This document shows positions 31,675 through 39,817 of a DNA stretch of 64,000 nucleotides, one piece after another. The DNA lies in NCBI RefSeq assembly GCF_001612885.1, contig NZ_BDBH01000011.1, positions 62,001 to 126,000 of the forward strand. Reading direction: 5' to 3'. The number at the start of each line of letters is the position of its first letter. The stretch's first letter is position 1. The DNA is from Nocardia harenae NBRC 108248. GTDB taxonomy: Bacteria > Actinomycetota > Actinomycetes > Mycobacteriales > Mycobacteriaceae. Both the position numbers and the translations under genes were made by a program. The notes beneath the pieces were generated by a model. That model worked only from the letters and a program-made list of their open reading frames with translations, ran no database searches and was not told where the DNA came from.

Positions 31675-32292
31675 ATGCCATCGCCCCGCCGCATCGGCGC
31701 CCCCGACGCCAAGAATCGCGGCGTTCTGCTCGAGGCCGCCGAGCAGCTGCTGCTCGAAGAGGGCTGGGCGGCGGTGACCTCACGCCGCGTCGCCGAGCGC
31801 GCCGGGCTCAAACCGCAGCTCGTGCATTACTACTTCCGCTCGATGGACGACCTCCTGCTGGAAATTTTCCGGCGGCGCGCGGACGAGGGCCTGGAAATGC
31901 AGAACGACATGATGAAATCGCCGACCCCGCTGCGCGCGCTCTGGGAATTCAGCATCGATCCCGCTGCGGTCCGTTTCACCATGGAGTTCGTCGGATTGTC
32001 CAATCACCGCCCGGCCATCAGGGCGGCGGTCGCCGAGTACGCCGAGCGCTTCCGCACGATCCAGACCACCGCGCTGGCCCGCATCCTCGCCGAGTACGGG
32101 TTGGACACCGAGCGCTTCCCGCCCGCCGCCATGGCGGTGCTCATGACGAGCGTCTCCCGGGTGGTGGTGCTGGAGCGCGCGCTCGGGATGTCCGGGGGGC
32201 ACAGCGAGGCCTTCGACCTGGTCGAGCGGGAGATCGCCGAGCTGGAGCGGGCCGGGGCGGGCAGCGCCGAGTCCGCGGGCGGGGCCCGCTAG
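31675..32292 (+). CDS. TetR-family regulator C, divergent from the mce operon
   Basis: This 205-residue protein has a standard TetR domain at residues 10-60 (LLEAAEQLLLEEGWAAVTSRRVAERAGLKPQLVHYYFRSMDDLLLEIF). The C-terminal ligand domain is helical (LWEFSIDPAAVRFTMEFVGL, RFRTIQTTALARILAEYG). It differs clearly from TetR A and B. Its position opposite the mce operon makes it a candidate local regulator of lipid import. Its end overlaps the convergent gene at 32289 by four bases. The start follows AAGGAGG at good spacing. Confidence 0.85.
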   Translation: MPSPRRIGAPDAKNRGVLLEAAEQLLLEEGWAAVTSRRVAERAGLKPQLVHYYFRSMDDLLLEIFRRRADEGLEMQNDMMKSPTPLRALWEFSIDPAAVRFTMEFVGLSNHRPAIRAAVAEYAERFRTIQTTALARILAEYGLDTERFPPAAMAVLMTSVSRVVVLERALGMSGGHSEAFDLVEREIAELERAGAGSAESAGGAR

Positions 32293-32873
32293 GCGGGCAG
32301 CAGGTCCCGCATCTCGGCCCGGTACCGCGGCGGGAGCAGCTCGCCGGTGCCGAAGACCTCGGTCGGCACCACCGGCTCCCGCGCACAGCCCGCGGCGGCC
32401 AGCGCGCAGGACTTGAAGGCCCGCGCCGCGACGCTGAGCCGGTGGTAGGAGGGCGCGACCCGGCCCGCCAGCTCGTCCGGGAGGTCGTCGCCCCAGACCG
32501 CGGTCTCGGTGAGACCGCGGTCGATGCAGTCCAGCACCCCGGCCCTGACCAGCGGCTCGGCGCGGTAGCTGGCGGCCGAGACGGCCACCGCCGTCGGCCA
32601 GATGTCGTGGCTCGGCCCGGTGATCGCCTGGCGCAGGTCGAGCACGGTGGCGCCGAGTATCCGCAACGGCGCGACATCGGCGGAGTCGGCGACCAGCACG
32701 GTCACCTCCCAGCCCGCCGCGGAGCGGTCGAAGAGCCAGCCGCCCGCGTGCCGGATGACGTCGGCGGCGTCCGGGGCCACCACCGCCAGCCGGTGCCGCA
32801 GCGGGTGCCTGCGGGCATGCGCCCGCCAGTGGGTGACGGAGTGGACGCCGGGAGCGGCGGATCGAGGAGCCAT
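32289..32873 (-). CDS. Conserved protein of unknown function, paralogue of 15623-16195
   Basis: This 194-residue protein shares with 15623-16195 the blocks RLAVVAPDAADVIRHAGG, WLFDRSAAGWEVTVLVAD, LRILGATVLDL, DCIDRGLTETAVWGDDLPDELA and SVAARAFKSCALAAAG. No named family is recognised. The start is uncertain: ATG 32873 is used here, while ATG 32882 or a longer frame to 32987 are possible. The shared C-terminal half (Val/Ala-rich, two Cys) is the most conserved. It lies between the mce-linked TetR gene and the FadD gene at 33071, and the divergent FadD carries a regulon palindrome. Confidence 0.68.
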   Translation of the reverse strand: MAPRSAAPGVHSVTHWRAHARRHPLRHRLAVVAPDAADVIRHAGGWLFDRSAAGWEVTVLVADSADVAPLRILGATVLDLRQAITGPSHDIWPTAVAVSAASYRAEPLVRAGVLDCIDRGLTETAVWGDDLPDELAGRVAPSYHRLSVAARAFKSCALAAAGCAREPVVPTEVFGTGELLPPRYRAEMRDLLPA

Positions 32874-33017
32874 GGTTTCCATCCCGAGGATCGCGAGAGT
32901 CGGCACGGCGATCGCTCCGGCGTGGCCGGCGGCGTCGGGGCTGGGTGACGGGGACTGCCGCTCTACCCGGAACGAACCACCGACCACACCCTAGGGCACA
33001 CGCCTGTTCTCCCGCTC

Positions 33018-33032
33018 GAAAATGTGATTCTC
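33018..33032. promoter_or_regulatory. Regulon palindrome before acyl-CoA synthetase 2
   Basis: GAAAATGTGATTCTC matches the operator with one change in the left arm (GAAAA for GAGAA). It is 38 bases upstream of the ATG at 33071. Confidence 0.6.
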
Positions 33033-33070
33033 TGTTGGAGAGAACGCGATGCGGTCGAGAAGGGGCTCCC

Positions 33071-34624
33071 ATGCGCACGATTCCTCCCGAGCTGGCCGGC
33101 CACTACCGGGAGCAGGGGTGGTGGACCGGCGAGACGCTCGGCGAGCTGCTCGCCGGCGGGCTCGCCGCCGCGCCGGCCGCCGAGTTCTGCGTGCACTCCG
33201 CGGAGCGGCCCTTCGCGGGCAGCTTCGCCGAGGTCGAGCAGGTGGCGCGGCGGCTCGCGGCCGGGCTGCGCAGGCGCGGGGTGGGGCCGGGCGACGTGGT
33301 CGCGTTCCAGCTGCCGAACTGGATGGAGGCGGCCGCGACCTTCTGGGCATCGGCGCTGCTCGGCGCGGTCGTGGTGCCGGTGGTGCACTTCTACGGCCGC
33401 AGGGAGCTCGGCTACATCCTGGAGACGGTCCGGCCCAGGGTCTTCGTCACGCTGGAGCGCTTCGGCAGCCTGGAGTTCCCGCCGGAGCCCTATGCCGGGG
33501 TGCCGATCACCGGCGTGGTCGGCCGCGACTTCGACGACCTGCTCGATCCCGAGCCCATGCCCGGCGTGCTCGGCACCGACCCGGACGGCCCGGCGCTCAT
33601 CGCCTTCACCTCCGGCACCACCAGGGCCCCCAAGGGCGTCGTGCACAGCCACAACACCCTCGTGCACGAGACCAGGCAGCTGGCCGCCTGGTACCCCGCC
33701 GACCGCGGCGACCAGCTCACCGCCGCCCCGGTCGGCCACTTCATCGGCATGGTCAACGCGCTGCTCATCCCGGTGCTCGACCGCACGCCGATCCACCTCA
33801 TCGATGTCTGGGATCCGGGCCGCATCCTTGCCCTGATGACCGAGCGGGACATCACCGTCGGCGGCGGCGTCCCCTACTACGTCACCAGCCTGCTCGACCA
33901 CCCCGACCACACGCGGGAGCACCTGCCGCGGATGCGCTACGCCGGGCTCGGCGGCGCCGCGGTGCCCGCCGCGATCACCACCCGGCTGGCGGGCGCGGGC
34001 ATCACCGTCTACCGCTCCTACGGCAGCACCGAGCACCCCTCGATCACCGGCTCGCTGCACAGCGCGCCGGAGGACAAGCGGCTGCACACCGACGGGAACC
34101 CGCTGCCCGGCGTCGAGCTGCGGCTGGCCGAGGACGGCGAGATCATCAGCCGCGGCCCCGACCTCTGCCTCGGCTACGTCGACCCGGAGCTCACCGCGGC
34201 CGCCTTCGACGCCGACGGCTGGTACCACACCGGCGACATCGGCGTGCTGGACGCCGACGGCTACCTGACCATCACCGATCGCAAGTCCGACATCATCATT
34301 CGCGGCGGCGAGAACATCAGCGCGCTCGAGGTCGAGGAGCTGCTGCTGACGCTGCCCGGGGTGGCCGAGGCGATCGCGGTCGCGGTGCCCGACGCCAGGC
34401 TGGGCGAGCGCGCGGCCGCGGTGCTTCGGCTGCTGCCCGGCCGGGCGGCTCCCGACCTGGAGGCCCTGCGCGCGCACTTCGCGGCGGCCGGGCTGGCGAA
34501 GCAGAAGTGGCCGGAGCAGCTGCACGTCGTCGCGGACTTCCCGCGCACGCCCAGCGGCAAGATCCAGAAATACGTGGTCCGCCGGGACCTCGCCGCCGCC
34601 GAGGACGTTGCGGCTCACACCTGA
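33071..34624 (+). CDS. Acyl-CoA synthetase (FadD-like) 2
   Basis: This 517-residue adenylate-forming enzyme has LIAFTSGTTRAPKGVVHSHN, YRSYGSTEHPS, DADGWYHTGDIGVLDADGYLTITDRKSD, IIIRGGENISA and the C-terminal Lys in RTPSGKIQKY. It activates a carboxylic acid to its CoA ester. The segment QLTAAPVGHFIGMVNALLIP lines the acyl pocket and differs from that of synthetase 1. The ATG at 33071 is preferred over the in-frame 32945 start, which would translate the operator. An amidohydrolase and a second synthetase follow, with an operator between, so they may be a separate unit. Confidence 0.9.
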   Translation: MRTIPPELAGHYREQGWWTGETLGELLAGGLAAAPAAEFCVHSAERPFAGSFAEVEQVARRLAAGLRRRGVGPGDVVAFQLPNWMEAAATFWASALLGAVVVPVVHFYGRRELGYILETVRPRVFVTLERFGSLEFPPEPYAGVPITGVVGRDFDDLLDPEPMPGVLGTDPDGPALIAFTSGTTRAPKGVVHSHNTLVHETRQLAAWYPADRGDQLTAAPVGHFIGMVNALLIPVLDRTPIHLIDVWDPGRILALMTERDITVGGGVPYYVTSLLDHPDHTREHLPRMRYAGLGGAAVPAAITTRLAGAGITVYRSYGSTEHPSITGSLHSAPEDKRLHTDGNPLPGVELRLAEDGEIISRGPDLCLGYVDPELTAAAFDADGWYHTGDIGVLDADGYLTITDRKSDIIIRGGENISALEVEELLLTLPGVAEAIAVAVPDARLGERAAAVLRLLPGRAAPDLEALRAHFAAAGLAKQKWPEQLHVVADFPRTPSGKIQKYVVRRDLAAAEDVAAHT

Positions 34625-34625
34625 A

Positions 34626-34640
34626 GAGAATAACATTCTC
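34626..34640. promoter_or_regulatory. Regulon palindrome before the amidohydrolase-synthetase unit
   Basis: GAGAATAACATTCTC has perfect 5-base arms. It starts one base after the stop of acyl-CoA synthetase 2 and ends 22 bases before the ATG at 34663, which has a strong AAGGAGG. Confidence 0.72.
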
Positions 34641-34662
34641 ACTAGACGACAAGGAGGATTTC

Positions 34663-35859
34663 ATGACCAAGGTCGACCTGCCGTATCAGCTCTTCGACGC
34701 GGACAACCACCTGTACGAGACGAAGGAAGCGCTGACCCGGCATCTGCCGAAGCAGTACGAGGGCGCGATCCAGTACGTCGAGATCAACGGCCGCACCAAG
34801 ATCGCGGTGCTCGGCCAGATCAGCGAGTACATCCCGAACCCCACCTTCGAGGTCGTCGCCCGCCCCGGCGCCATGGAGGAGTACTTCAAGCACGGGAACC
34901 CCGAGGGCAAGAGCCGCCGCGAGATCTTCGGCAAGTCCATGAAGGCGATCGACGCGTTCCGGAACCCCGAGGCCCGGCTCAAGGTCATGGACGACCTGCA
35001 GCTGCAGCGCGCGCTCATGTTCCCGACCCTGGCCAGCCTGGTCGAGGAGCGGATGCGGCACCACCCGGAGCTGATCCACGCGGTGATCGAGTCGCTGAAC
35101 CGGTGGATGCTGGACGACTGGGGCCAGGACGGCAGCTTCGTGCACTCCGACCGGATCTTCACGGTCCCGGTCATCACGCTGCCCATCGTGGAGCGGGCCA
35201 TCGCCGAGCTGAACTGGGCCGTGGTCGAGCACGGCGCCAAGGCCATCCTGGTGCGCCCGGCCCCGGTGCCCGGCTTCAAGGGCATGCGCTCGTTCGCCAT
35301 GCCGGAGTTCGACCCGTTCTGGAAGCGCGTGGTCGAGCTGGACGTGCTGGTCACCATGCACTCCTCGGACAGCGGCTACTCGCGCTACGACGCCGAGTGG
35401 GAGGGCAACAGCCTGGAGATGCTGCCCTTCCAGACCAATACCTTTGCCATGACCAACCAGTGGCGGCCGGTCACCGACGCGGTGGCCTCCTGGGTCTGCC
35501 ACGGCGCGCTGAACCGCTTCCCCGACCTCAAGATCGCGGTCATCGAGAACGGCTCGGCCTGGCTGGAGCCGCTGCTGCAGCAGCTCTCCGACGTGTACAA
35601 GAAGGCGCCGGAGGGGTTCGGCTTCCGCAACCCGATCGAGGCCATCAAGCAGAGCCTCTACGTCTCCCCCTTCTGGGAGGAGGACCTGGTCCGGCTCTCC
35701 GACGTGATGGGCGCCGACCACGTGCTCTTCGGCTCGGACTGGCCGCACCCGGAGGGGCTGGCCGAGCCGGCCCGCTACATCCACGAGATCAAGGACATGA
35801 CGCTGGAGCACCAGGCAGGCATCATGGGCGGCAACCTGGCTCGGCTGCTCAAGGTATGA
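34663..35859 (+). CDS. Amidohydrolase-family metalloenzyme 1
   Basis: This 398-residue protein belongs to the amidohydrolase-2 (ACMSD-like) group. It has the N-terminal metal motif FDADNHLYE, a central His in VTMHSSDSGYS, and the late Asp in FGSDWPHPEG. Family members hydrolyse or decarboxylate ring compounds, or cleave carboxylated intermediates. It overlaps the next gene by four bases (ATGA), so it is coupled to a FadD3-like synthetase. This pairing, with another amidohydrolase at 38170, is common in actinobacterial lipid or steroid clusters, but its exact step is not established. The reaction is not assigned. Confidence 0.88.
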   Translation: MTKVDLPYQLFDADNHLYETKEALTRHLPKQYEGAIQYVEINGRTKIAVLGQISEYIPNPTFEVVARPGAMEEYFKHGNPEGKSRREIFGKSMKAIDAFRNPEARLKVMDDLQLQRALMFPTLASLVEERMRHHPELIHAVIESLNRWMLDDWGQDGSFVHSDRIFTVPVITLPIVERAIAELNWAVVEHGAKAILVRPAPVPGFKGMRSFAMPEFDPFWKRVVELDVLVTMHSSDSGYSRYDAEWEGNSLEMLPFQTNTFAMTNQWRPVTDAVASWVCHGALNRFPDLKIAVIENGSAWLEPLLQQLSDVYKKAPEGFGFRNPIEAIKQSLYVSPFWEEDLVRLSDVMGADHVLFGSDWPHPEGLAEPARYIHEIKDMTLEHQAGIMGGNLARLLKV

Positions 35860-37277
35860 CCTGGGAGTCCATCCCGCAGATGGTGCTCTCCGCCGCCGAC
35901 CGCTTCGGCCATGCCGAGGCGGTCGTCGACGGGGAGCGGCGGTGGAGCTTCACCGAGCTGGCGGAGCGGGTGCGCAGGGCGGCGGGCGCCTTCGCCGCGT
36001 TCGGCATCGACAGGGGCGACCGGGCCGCGGTCTGGGCGCCCAACTCGGCCGAGTGGATCGTCGCCGCCTTCGGGTTGCAGGCCGCGGGCGGCGTGCTGGT
36101 GCCGGTGAACACCCGGTTCAAGGCGGCGGAGGCGCAGGACGTGATCCGGCGCAGCGGGGCGAAGGCCGTACTGGTGCAGCAGGGTTTCCAGGGCACCGAG
36201 TACACCGCCGACGTGCCGGTGCTCGACCTGAAGTCCGAGTTCCTGGGCAGCGGCGAGCCGTTCGAGCGCCCGGTGGCGGGCACCGATATCGCCGACATCA
36301 TCTTCACCTCCGGCACCACCGGCCGCCCCAAGGGCGCGCTCATGAACCACGCGCAGACGCTGCGGCTCTACGCGGAGTGGTGCGACCTGGCGGATCTGCG
36401 GGAGGGCGACAGATACCTGATCGTCAACCCGTTCTTCCACACCTTCGGGCTCAAGGCCGGGCTGGTGGCCTCGCTCATTCGCGGCGCGACCATCCTGCCG
36501 GTGCCGGTCTTCGACGTGGACACCGTGCTCGACCTGGTCGAGCGCGAGCGGGTCACCATGCTGCCCGGCCCGCCGACGCTCTACCACTCGCTGCTCGCGG
36601 CGAAGGGCACCCGCGACCTCTCCTCGCTGCGCGCCGCCGTCACCGGCGCGGCCGACATCCCGGTGGAGCTCATCCGCCGGGTGCGCGAGGAGCTGCCGTT
36701 CCGGTCGATCATGACCGGGTACGGGCTCACCGAGGCCGGTACCGCGACGGCGTCACGCCCCGGCGACACCTTCGAGCAGATCGCGACCACCGTCGGGCAG
36801 CCGTGCGACGGGGTCGAGATCCGGATCGCCGGGGACGGCGAGGTGCTGGTCCGCGGCTACAGCGTCATGCAGGGCTACCTGGACGACGCGGAGGCCACCG
36901 CCGCGGCGATCGATCCGGAGGGCTGGCTGCACACCGGCGACCTCGGTGAGCTGGACCCGGACGGGCGGCTGCGGATCATCGGGCGGAAGAAGGACATGTT
37001 CATCGTCGGCGGGTTCAACGCCTACCCGGCCGAGATCGAGGGGTTCCTGCTCGAGCATCCCGCGGTGGCACAGGCCGCCGTGGTCGGGGTGCCGGACGAG
37101 CGGCTCGGGCAGGTCGGGCGGGCGTATGTGGTGGCCTCCGCGCCGCTCACCGAGGAGGCGCTGATCGCCTGGAGCCGGGAGCGGATGGCCGGCTTCAAGG
37201 TGCCGCGCTCGGTGCGATTCCTGGACGCGCTTCCGCTCAACGCCACCGGCAAGGTGATGAAGGACCAGCTGCGCTGA
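35856..37277 (+). CDS. Acyl-CoA synthetase 3 (FadD3-like)
   Basis: This 473-residue enzyme starts at ATG 35856 inside the previous stop. Motifs are DIIFTSGTTGRPKGALMNH, MTGYGLTEAGT, GWLHTGDLGELDPDGRLRI, GRKKDMFIVGGFNAYPAEIE and the Lys of LNATGKVMKDQLR. The compact length and the IGRKKDMFIVGGFNAYP block resemble FadD3, which activates the C/D-ring acid in steroid catabolism, though many relatives act on other acids. It is followed by a tandem repeat and a MaoC-like gene. Confidence 0.88.
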   Translation: MTWESIPQMVLSAADRFGHAEAVVDGERRWSFTELAERVRRAAGAFAAFGIDRGDRAAVWAPNSAEWIVAAFGLQAAGGVLVPVNTRFKAAEAQDVIRRSGAKAVLVQQGFQGTEYTADVPVLDLKSEFLGSGEPFERPVAGTDIADIIFTSGTTGRPKGALMNHAQTLRLYAEWCDLADLREGDRYLIVNPFFHTFGLKAGLVASLIRGATILPVPVFDVDTVLDLVERERVTMLPGPPTLYHSLLAAKGTRDLSSLRAAVTGAADIPVELIRRVREELPFRSIMTGYGLTEAGTATASRPGDTFEQIATTVGQPCDGVEIRIAGDGEVLVRGYSVMQGYLDDAEATAAAIDPEGWLHTGDLGELDPDGRLRIIGRKKDMFIVGGFNAYPAEIEGFLLEHPAVAQAAVVGVPDERLGQVGRAYVVASAPLTEEALIAWSRERMAGFKVPRSVRFLDALPLNATGKVMKDQLR

Positions 37278-37294
37278 GCTCGTACGCGCCAAAC

Positions 37295-37339
37295 ACGTGT
37301 GCGCCGAGCACGTGTGCGCCGAGCACGTGTGCGCCGAAC
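37295..37339. repeat. Three tandem 15-bp repeats
   Basis: The unit CACGTGTGCGCCGAG occurs at 37295-37309 and 37310-37324, and once more with a final change (CACGTGTGCGCCGAA) at 37325-37339. A partial upstream copy (TACGCGCCAAA) precedes it. Each unit contains the palindrome CACGTG. The same 13 bases CACGTGTGCGCCG occur at 5706-5718, before the first TetR gene. It lies in the 149-base gap between the synthetase and the MaoC-like gene. Confidence 0.75.
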
Positions 37340-37426
37340 CGGAGCAGCCGCGGCCCGGGTGCGCACGGTGCCCCGCACGCACCGCCACGCGCCGTGCCCG
37401 CGCCCCGACCTGGAAAGGTTCTCCCC

Positions 37427-37879
37427 ATGATCGAATTCCCGGACTTCGACGCGCTGCGCGCCGCCGTCGGCACCGAGCTCGGCGGCAGCGACTGGATCGA
37501 GATCGACCAGGCGCGGATCGACCGGTTCGCCGAGGCGACCGGTGACCACCAGTGGATCCACGTGGATGCCGAGCGGGCCGCCGCCGGGCCCTACGGGCGC
37601 ACCATCGCGCACGGGTTCCTCACGCTCGCGCTGCTCGCGCCGATCTCCCAGCAGGTCATGGGGGTGCGGTCGGCGCGCATGGCGATCAACTACGGGCTGG
37701 ACCGGGTGCGGTTCATCAGCCCGGTCACGGTGGGGAGCCGGGTGCGCGGAACTGTCGCGCTCACCGATGTCACCGACGTGGCGGGTGGGGTGCAGGCGGC
37801 GCGGACTGTCACGATCGCCGCCGAGGGGGCGGCGAAGCCCGCCTGTGTCGCTCAGCATCTGGTGCGCTACCTGAGCTGA
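37427..37879 (+). CDS. MaoC-like (R)-specific enoyl-CoA hydratase
   Basis: This 150-residue hot-dog protein has ATGDHQWIHVDAERAAAGPYGRTIAHGFLTLAL, the conserved catalytic Asp and His of MaoC-type hydratases (D in TGDHQWIH, H in IAHG), and NYGLDRVRFISPVTVGSRVRG. It hydrates 2-enoyl-CoA to the 3-hydroxyacyl-CoA. ATG 37427 follows GGAAAGG. It is the last gene before the intergenic region with the second amidohydrolase promoter. Confidence 0.88.
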   Translation: MIEFPDFDALRAAVGTELGGSDWIEIDQARIDRFAEATGDHQWIHVDAERAAAGPYGRTIAHGFLTLALLAPISQQVMGVRSARMAINYGLDRVRFISPVTVGSRVRGTVALTDVTDVAGGVQAARTVTIAAEGAAKPACVAQHLVRYLS

Positions 37880-38060
37880 TCAGGCGCGGGGCCGTCGAGG
37901 TCGGGGGCGGGTGTTGCTCGCTCCAGGCGCACCGGCGTGAGCGGACCGATGCCGCGGACGTCGGCGGGCTCGCCCGCAGTGCCCGGCGGCAGCCGGCACG
38001 GCCCGGAGCGGGGTAACGCGGCGCGAGCGCCCAGACGACGACGTCGCACGCACCCGGACC

Positions 38061-38117
38061 ATCGACCTGGCGTTTCCTCTGCGGTATCCTCGAGCAAGGA
38101 GTGAGAGTGCCATTCTC
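38061..38117 (+). promoter_or_regulatory. Promoter and regulon palindrome of amidohydrolase 2
   Basis: TCGACC (38061-38066) and TATCCT (38084-38089) form a -35/-10 pair with a 17-base spacer. The palindrome GAGAGTGCCATTCTC (38103-38117) follows within the predicted leader (about +8 to +22), a position suited to blocking elongation or open complex formation. The coding region begins at 38170. Confidence 0.55.
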
Positions 38118-38169
38118 TTTGGGGAAGATCGACCATCTCGGCACAGTCCACGACAGAGCGAGGAGTCCC

Positions 38170-39426
38170 GTGAAGCCCGACGACCTGATTCTGGTGAGCA
38201 TCGACGACCATGTGGTCGAGCCGCTCGACATGTTCGACAACCACGTTCCGCGCAAGTGGGCGGAGTACGCCCCGAAGGTCGTCCCCAACGAGAAGGGCAT
38301 CGACCAGTGGATCTACCGTGATCGCCCGACCGGCGTCGCGGGGTTGAACGCGGTGGTCACCTGGCCCGCCGAGGAGTGGGGCCGGGACCCGGCCGGCTAC
38401 GCCGAGATGCGCCCGGCCGTCTACGACGTGCACGCCCGCATCCGCGACATGGACGTCAACGGCGTGCTCGCCTCCATGTGCTTCCCCACCTTCACCGGGT
38501 TCAGCGCGGGCCACCTGAGCCGCGGCGGCCAGGACGAGATCACCGTCGCCATGATCGAGGCCTACAACAACTGGCACATCGACGACTGGGCGGGCGCCTA
38601 CCCGGGCCGCTTCATCCCGATCGGCATCCTCCCCATGTGGGATCCGAAGCTGGCGGTGGCCGAGATCGAGCGGCTGGCGAGCCGCGGCTGCCACTCGGTG
38701 ACCATGCCCGAGCTGCCGCACATCGACGGCCTGCCCAGCTACCACGACATCGACTACTGGGCGCCGGTCTTCCACGCGCTGCAGGACAACGAGACCGTGA
38801 TGAACCTGCACATCGGGCAGGGCTTCGGCGTGCTGCGGCTGGCGCCGGACGCGCCGATCGACAACCTCATGGTGCTGGCGCCGAGCATCTCGCTGATCGC
38901 CGCGCAGGACCTGCTCTGGGGCCCCGCCTTCCGGCAGTTCCCGCGGCTCAAGGTGGCGCTCTCCGAGGGCGGCGTCGGCTGGATCCCGTTCTTCCTCGAC
39001 CGCTCCGACCGGCACTACACCAACCAGCGCTGGCTGCGCCGGGACTTCGGCGGCAAGCTGCCCAGCGAGGTCTTCCGGGAGCACGTGCTGGCCTGCTACG
39101 TCACCGACCGGACCGCGCTGAAGTTCCGGCACGACATCGGGATCGACAATATCGCCTGGGAGTGCGACTACCCGCACTCCGACTCCATCTGGCCGAACGC
39201 CCCGGAGTTCGTGCTGGAGGAGCTGGACGCGGCGGGGGCATCGGACGCCGATATCGACAAGATCACCTGGGAGAATGCCTGCAGGCACTTCGACTGGGAC
39301 CCCTTCCAGCACATTCCGCGCGAGCATGCCTCCGTCGGCGCGCTGCGCGCCACCGCCACCGACGTGGACATCTCCACCACCTCGCGCGCCGCGTACGCCG
39401 CCGCCTACGCCGCGCAGGCGGGGTGA
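38170..39426 (+). CDS. Amidohydrolase-family metalloenzyme 2
   Basis: This 418-residue protein starts at GTG 38170 after GAGGAGTCCC. It has LVSIDDHVVEPLDMF at the N-terminus, AYNNWHIDDWAGAYPGRF, a central His in NLHIGQGFG, and WECDYPHSDS with the late metal Asp. It belongs to the same superfamily as amidohydrolase 1 but is only distantly similar, so the two probably act on different intermediates. An upstream in-frame start at 38101 would include the palindrome and is rejected. A small EthD-like gene follows 5 bases later. Confidence 0.88.
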   Translation: MKPDDLILVSIDDHVVEPLDMFDNHVPRKWAEYAPKVVPNEKGIDQWIYRDRPTGVAGLNAVVTWPAEEWGRDPAGYAEMRPAVYDVHARIRDMDVNGVLASMCFPTFTGFSAGHLSRGGQDEITVAMIEAYNNWHIDDWAGAYPGRFIPIGILPMWDPKLAVAEIERLASRGCHSVTMPELPHIDGLPSYHDIDYWAPVFHALQDNETVMNLHIGQGFGVLRLAPDAPIDNLMVLAPSISLIAAQDLLWGPAFRQFPRLKVALSEGGVGWIPFFLDRSDRHYTNQRWLRRDFGGKLPSEVFREHVLACYVTDRTALKFRHDIGIDNIAWECDYPHSDSIWPNAPEFVLEELDAAGASDADIDKITWENACRHFDWDPFQHIPREHASVGALRATATDVDISTTSRAAYAAAYAAQAG

Positions 39427-39431
39427 GGCCG

Positions 39432-39734
39432 ATGTCCGCTCGGCTCATGGTCTTCGCCACGCCGAAGGAGGGGCGGGACGAGGAGTACAACCGCTGGTAC
39501 ACCGAGGTGCACATCCCGGAGATGCTCGCCATCCCCGGGGTGGTCGCGGCGGAACGCCACCGGCTCGTGCGCGGTGGACCCGACGAGGCCCGCTACCTCT
39601 CGGTCTTCACCCTCGAGGGCGACCCGGCCGCGGTGCTCGCCGAACTCGGCGCGCGCGCCAAGGACGGGCGCATGGCGCTGAGCGATGCCGGTGATCCCGC
39701 TCGGACGCGGATGACCGTGTGGGAGGAACTCTGA
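39432..39734 (+). CDS. Small dimeric alpha/beta-barrel protein (EthD/DUF4286-like), copy 2
   Basis: This 100-residue protein reads RLMVFATPKEGRDEEYNRWY, then TEVHIPEMLAIPGVVAAERHRLV and YLSVFTLEGDPAAVLAELGARA. It parallels the copy at 12373-12717. It lies 5 bases after amidohydrolase 2 and is ended by a strong hairpin. No catalytic residues are known for this group; its linkage suggests an auxiliary or isomerase-like role. Confidence 0.8.
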   Translation: MSARLMVFATPKEGRDEEYNRWYTEVHIPEMLAIPGVVAAERHRLVRGGPDEARYLSVFTLEGDPAAVLAELGARAKDGRMALSDAGDPARTRMTVWEEL

Positions 39735-39740
39735 TCGATC

Positions 39741-39778
39741 GCGAGGAGCCCGGCACCCGACGGTGCCGGGCTTCTCGC
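39741..39778. terminator. Strong bidirectional hairpin
   Basis: Arms 39741-39757 and 39762-39778 pair over 17 positions with a single G-T wobble and a 4-base loop CGAC. It lies between the stop at 39734 and the convergent stop at 39818. A second shorter hairpin (39794-39810) lies beyond it. Confidence 0.75.
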
Positions 39779-39817
39779 GTGTGACGGGATACTTCCGGCC
39801 TGCGGCCGGACCGCCGG

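Noticed and set aside
32945..33070. Start of acyl-CoA synthetase 2 at 32945
   Set aside because: The extra residues are unlike the family N-terminus and cross the operator at 33018. ATG 33071 is used.
37295..37339. Possible CRISPR array
   Set aside because: The units are directly adjacent 15-mers with no spacers and only three copies, so it is a tandem repeat and not an array.
38101..38169. Extending amidohydrolase 2 to 38101
   Set aside because: This would translate the palindrome. The GTG 38170 follows GAGGAGTCCC.
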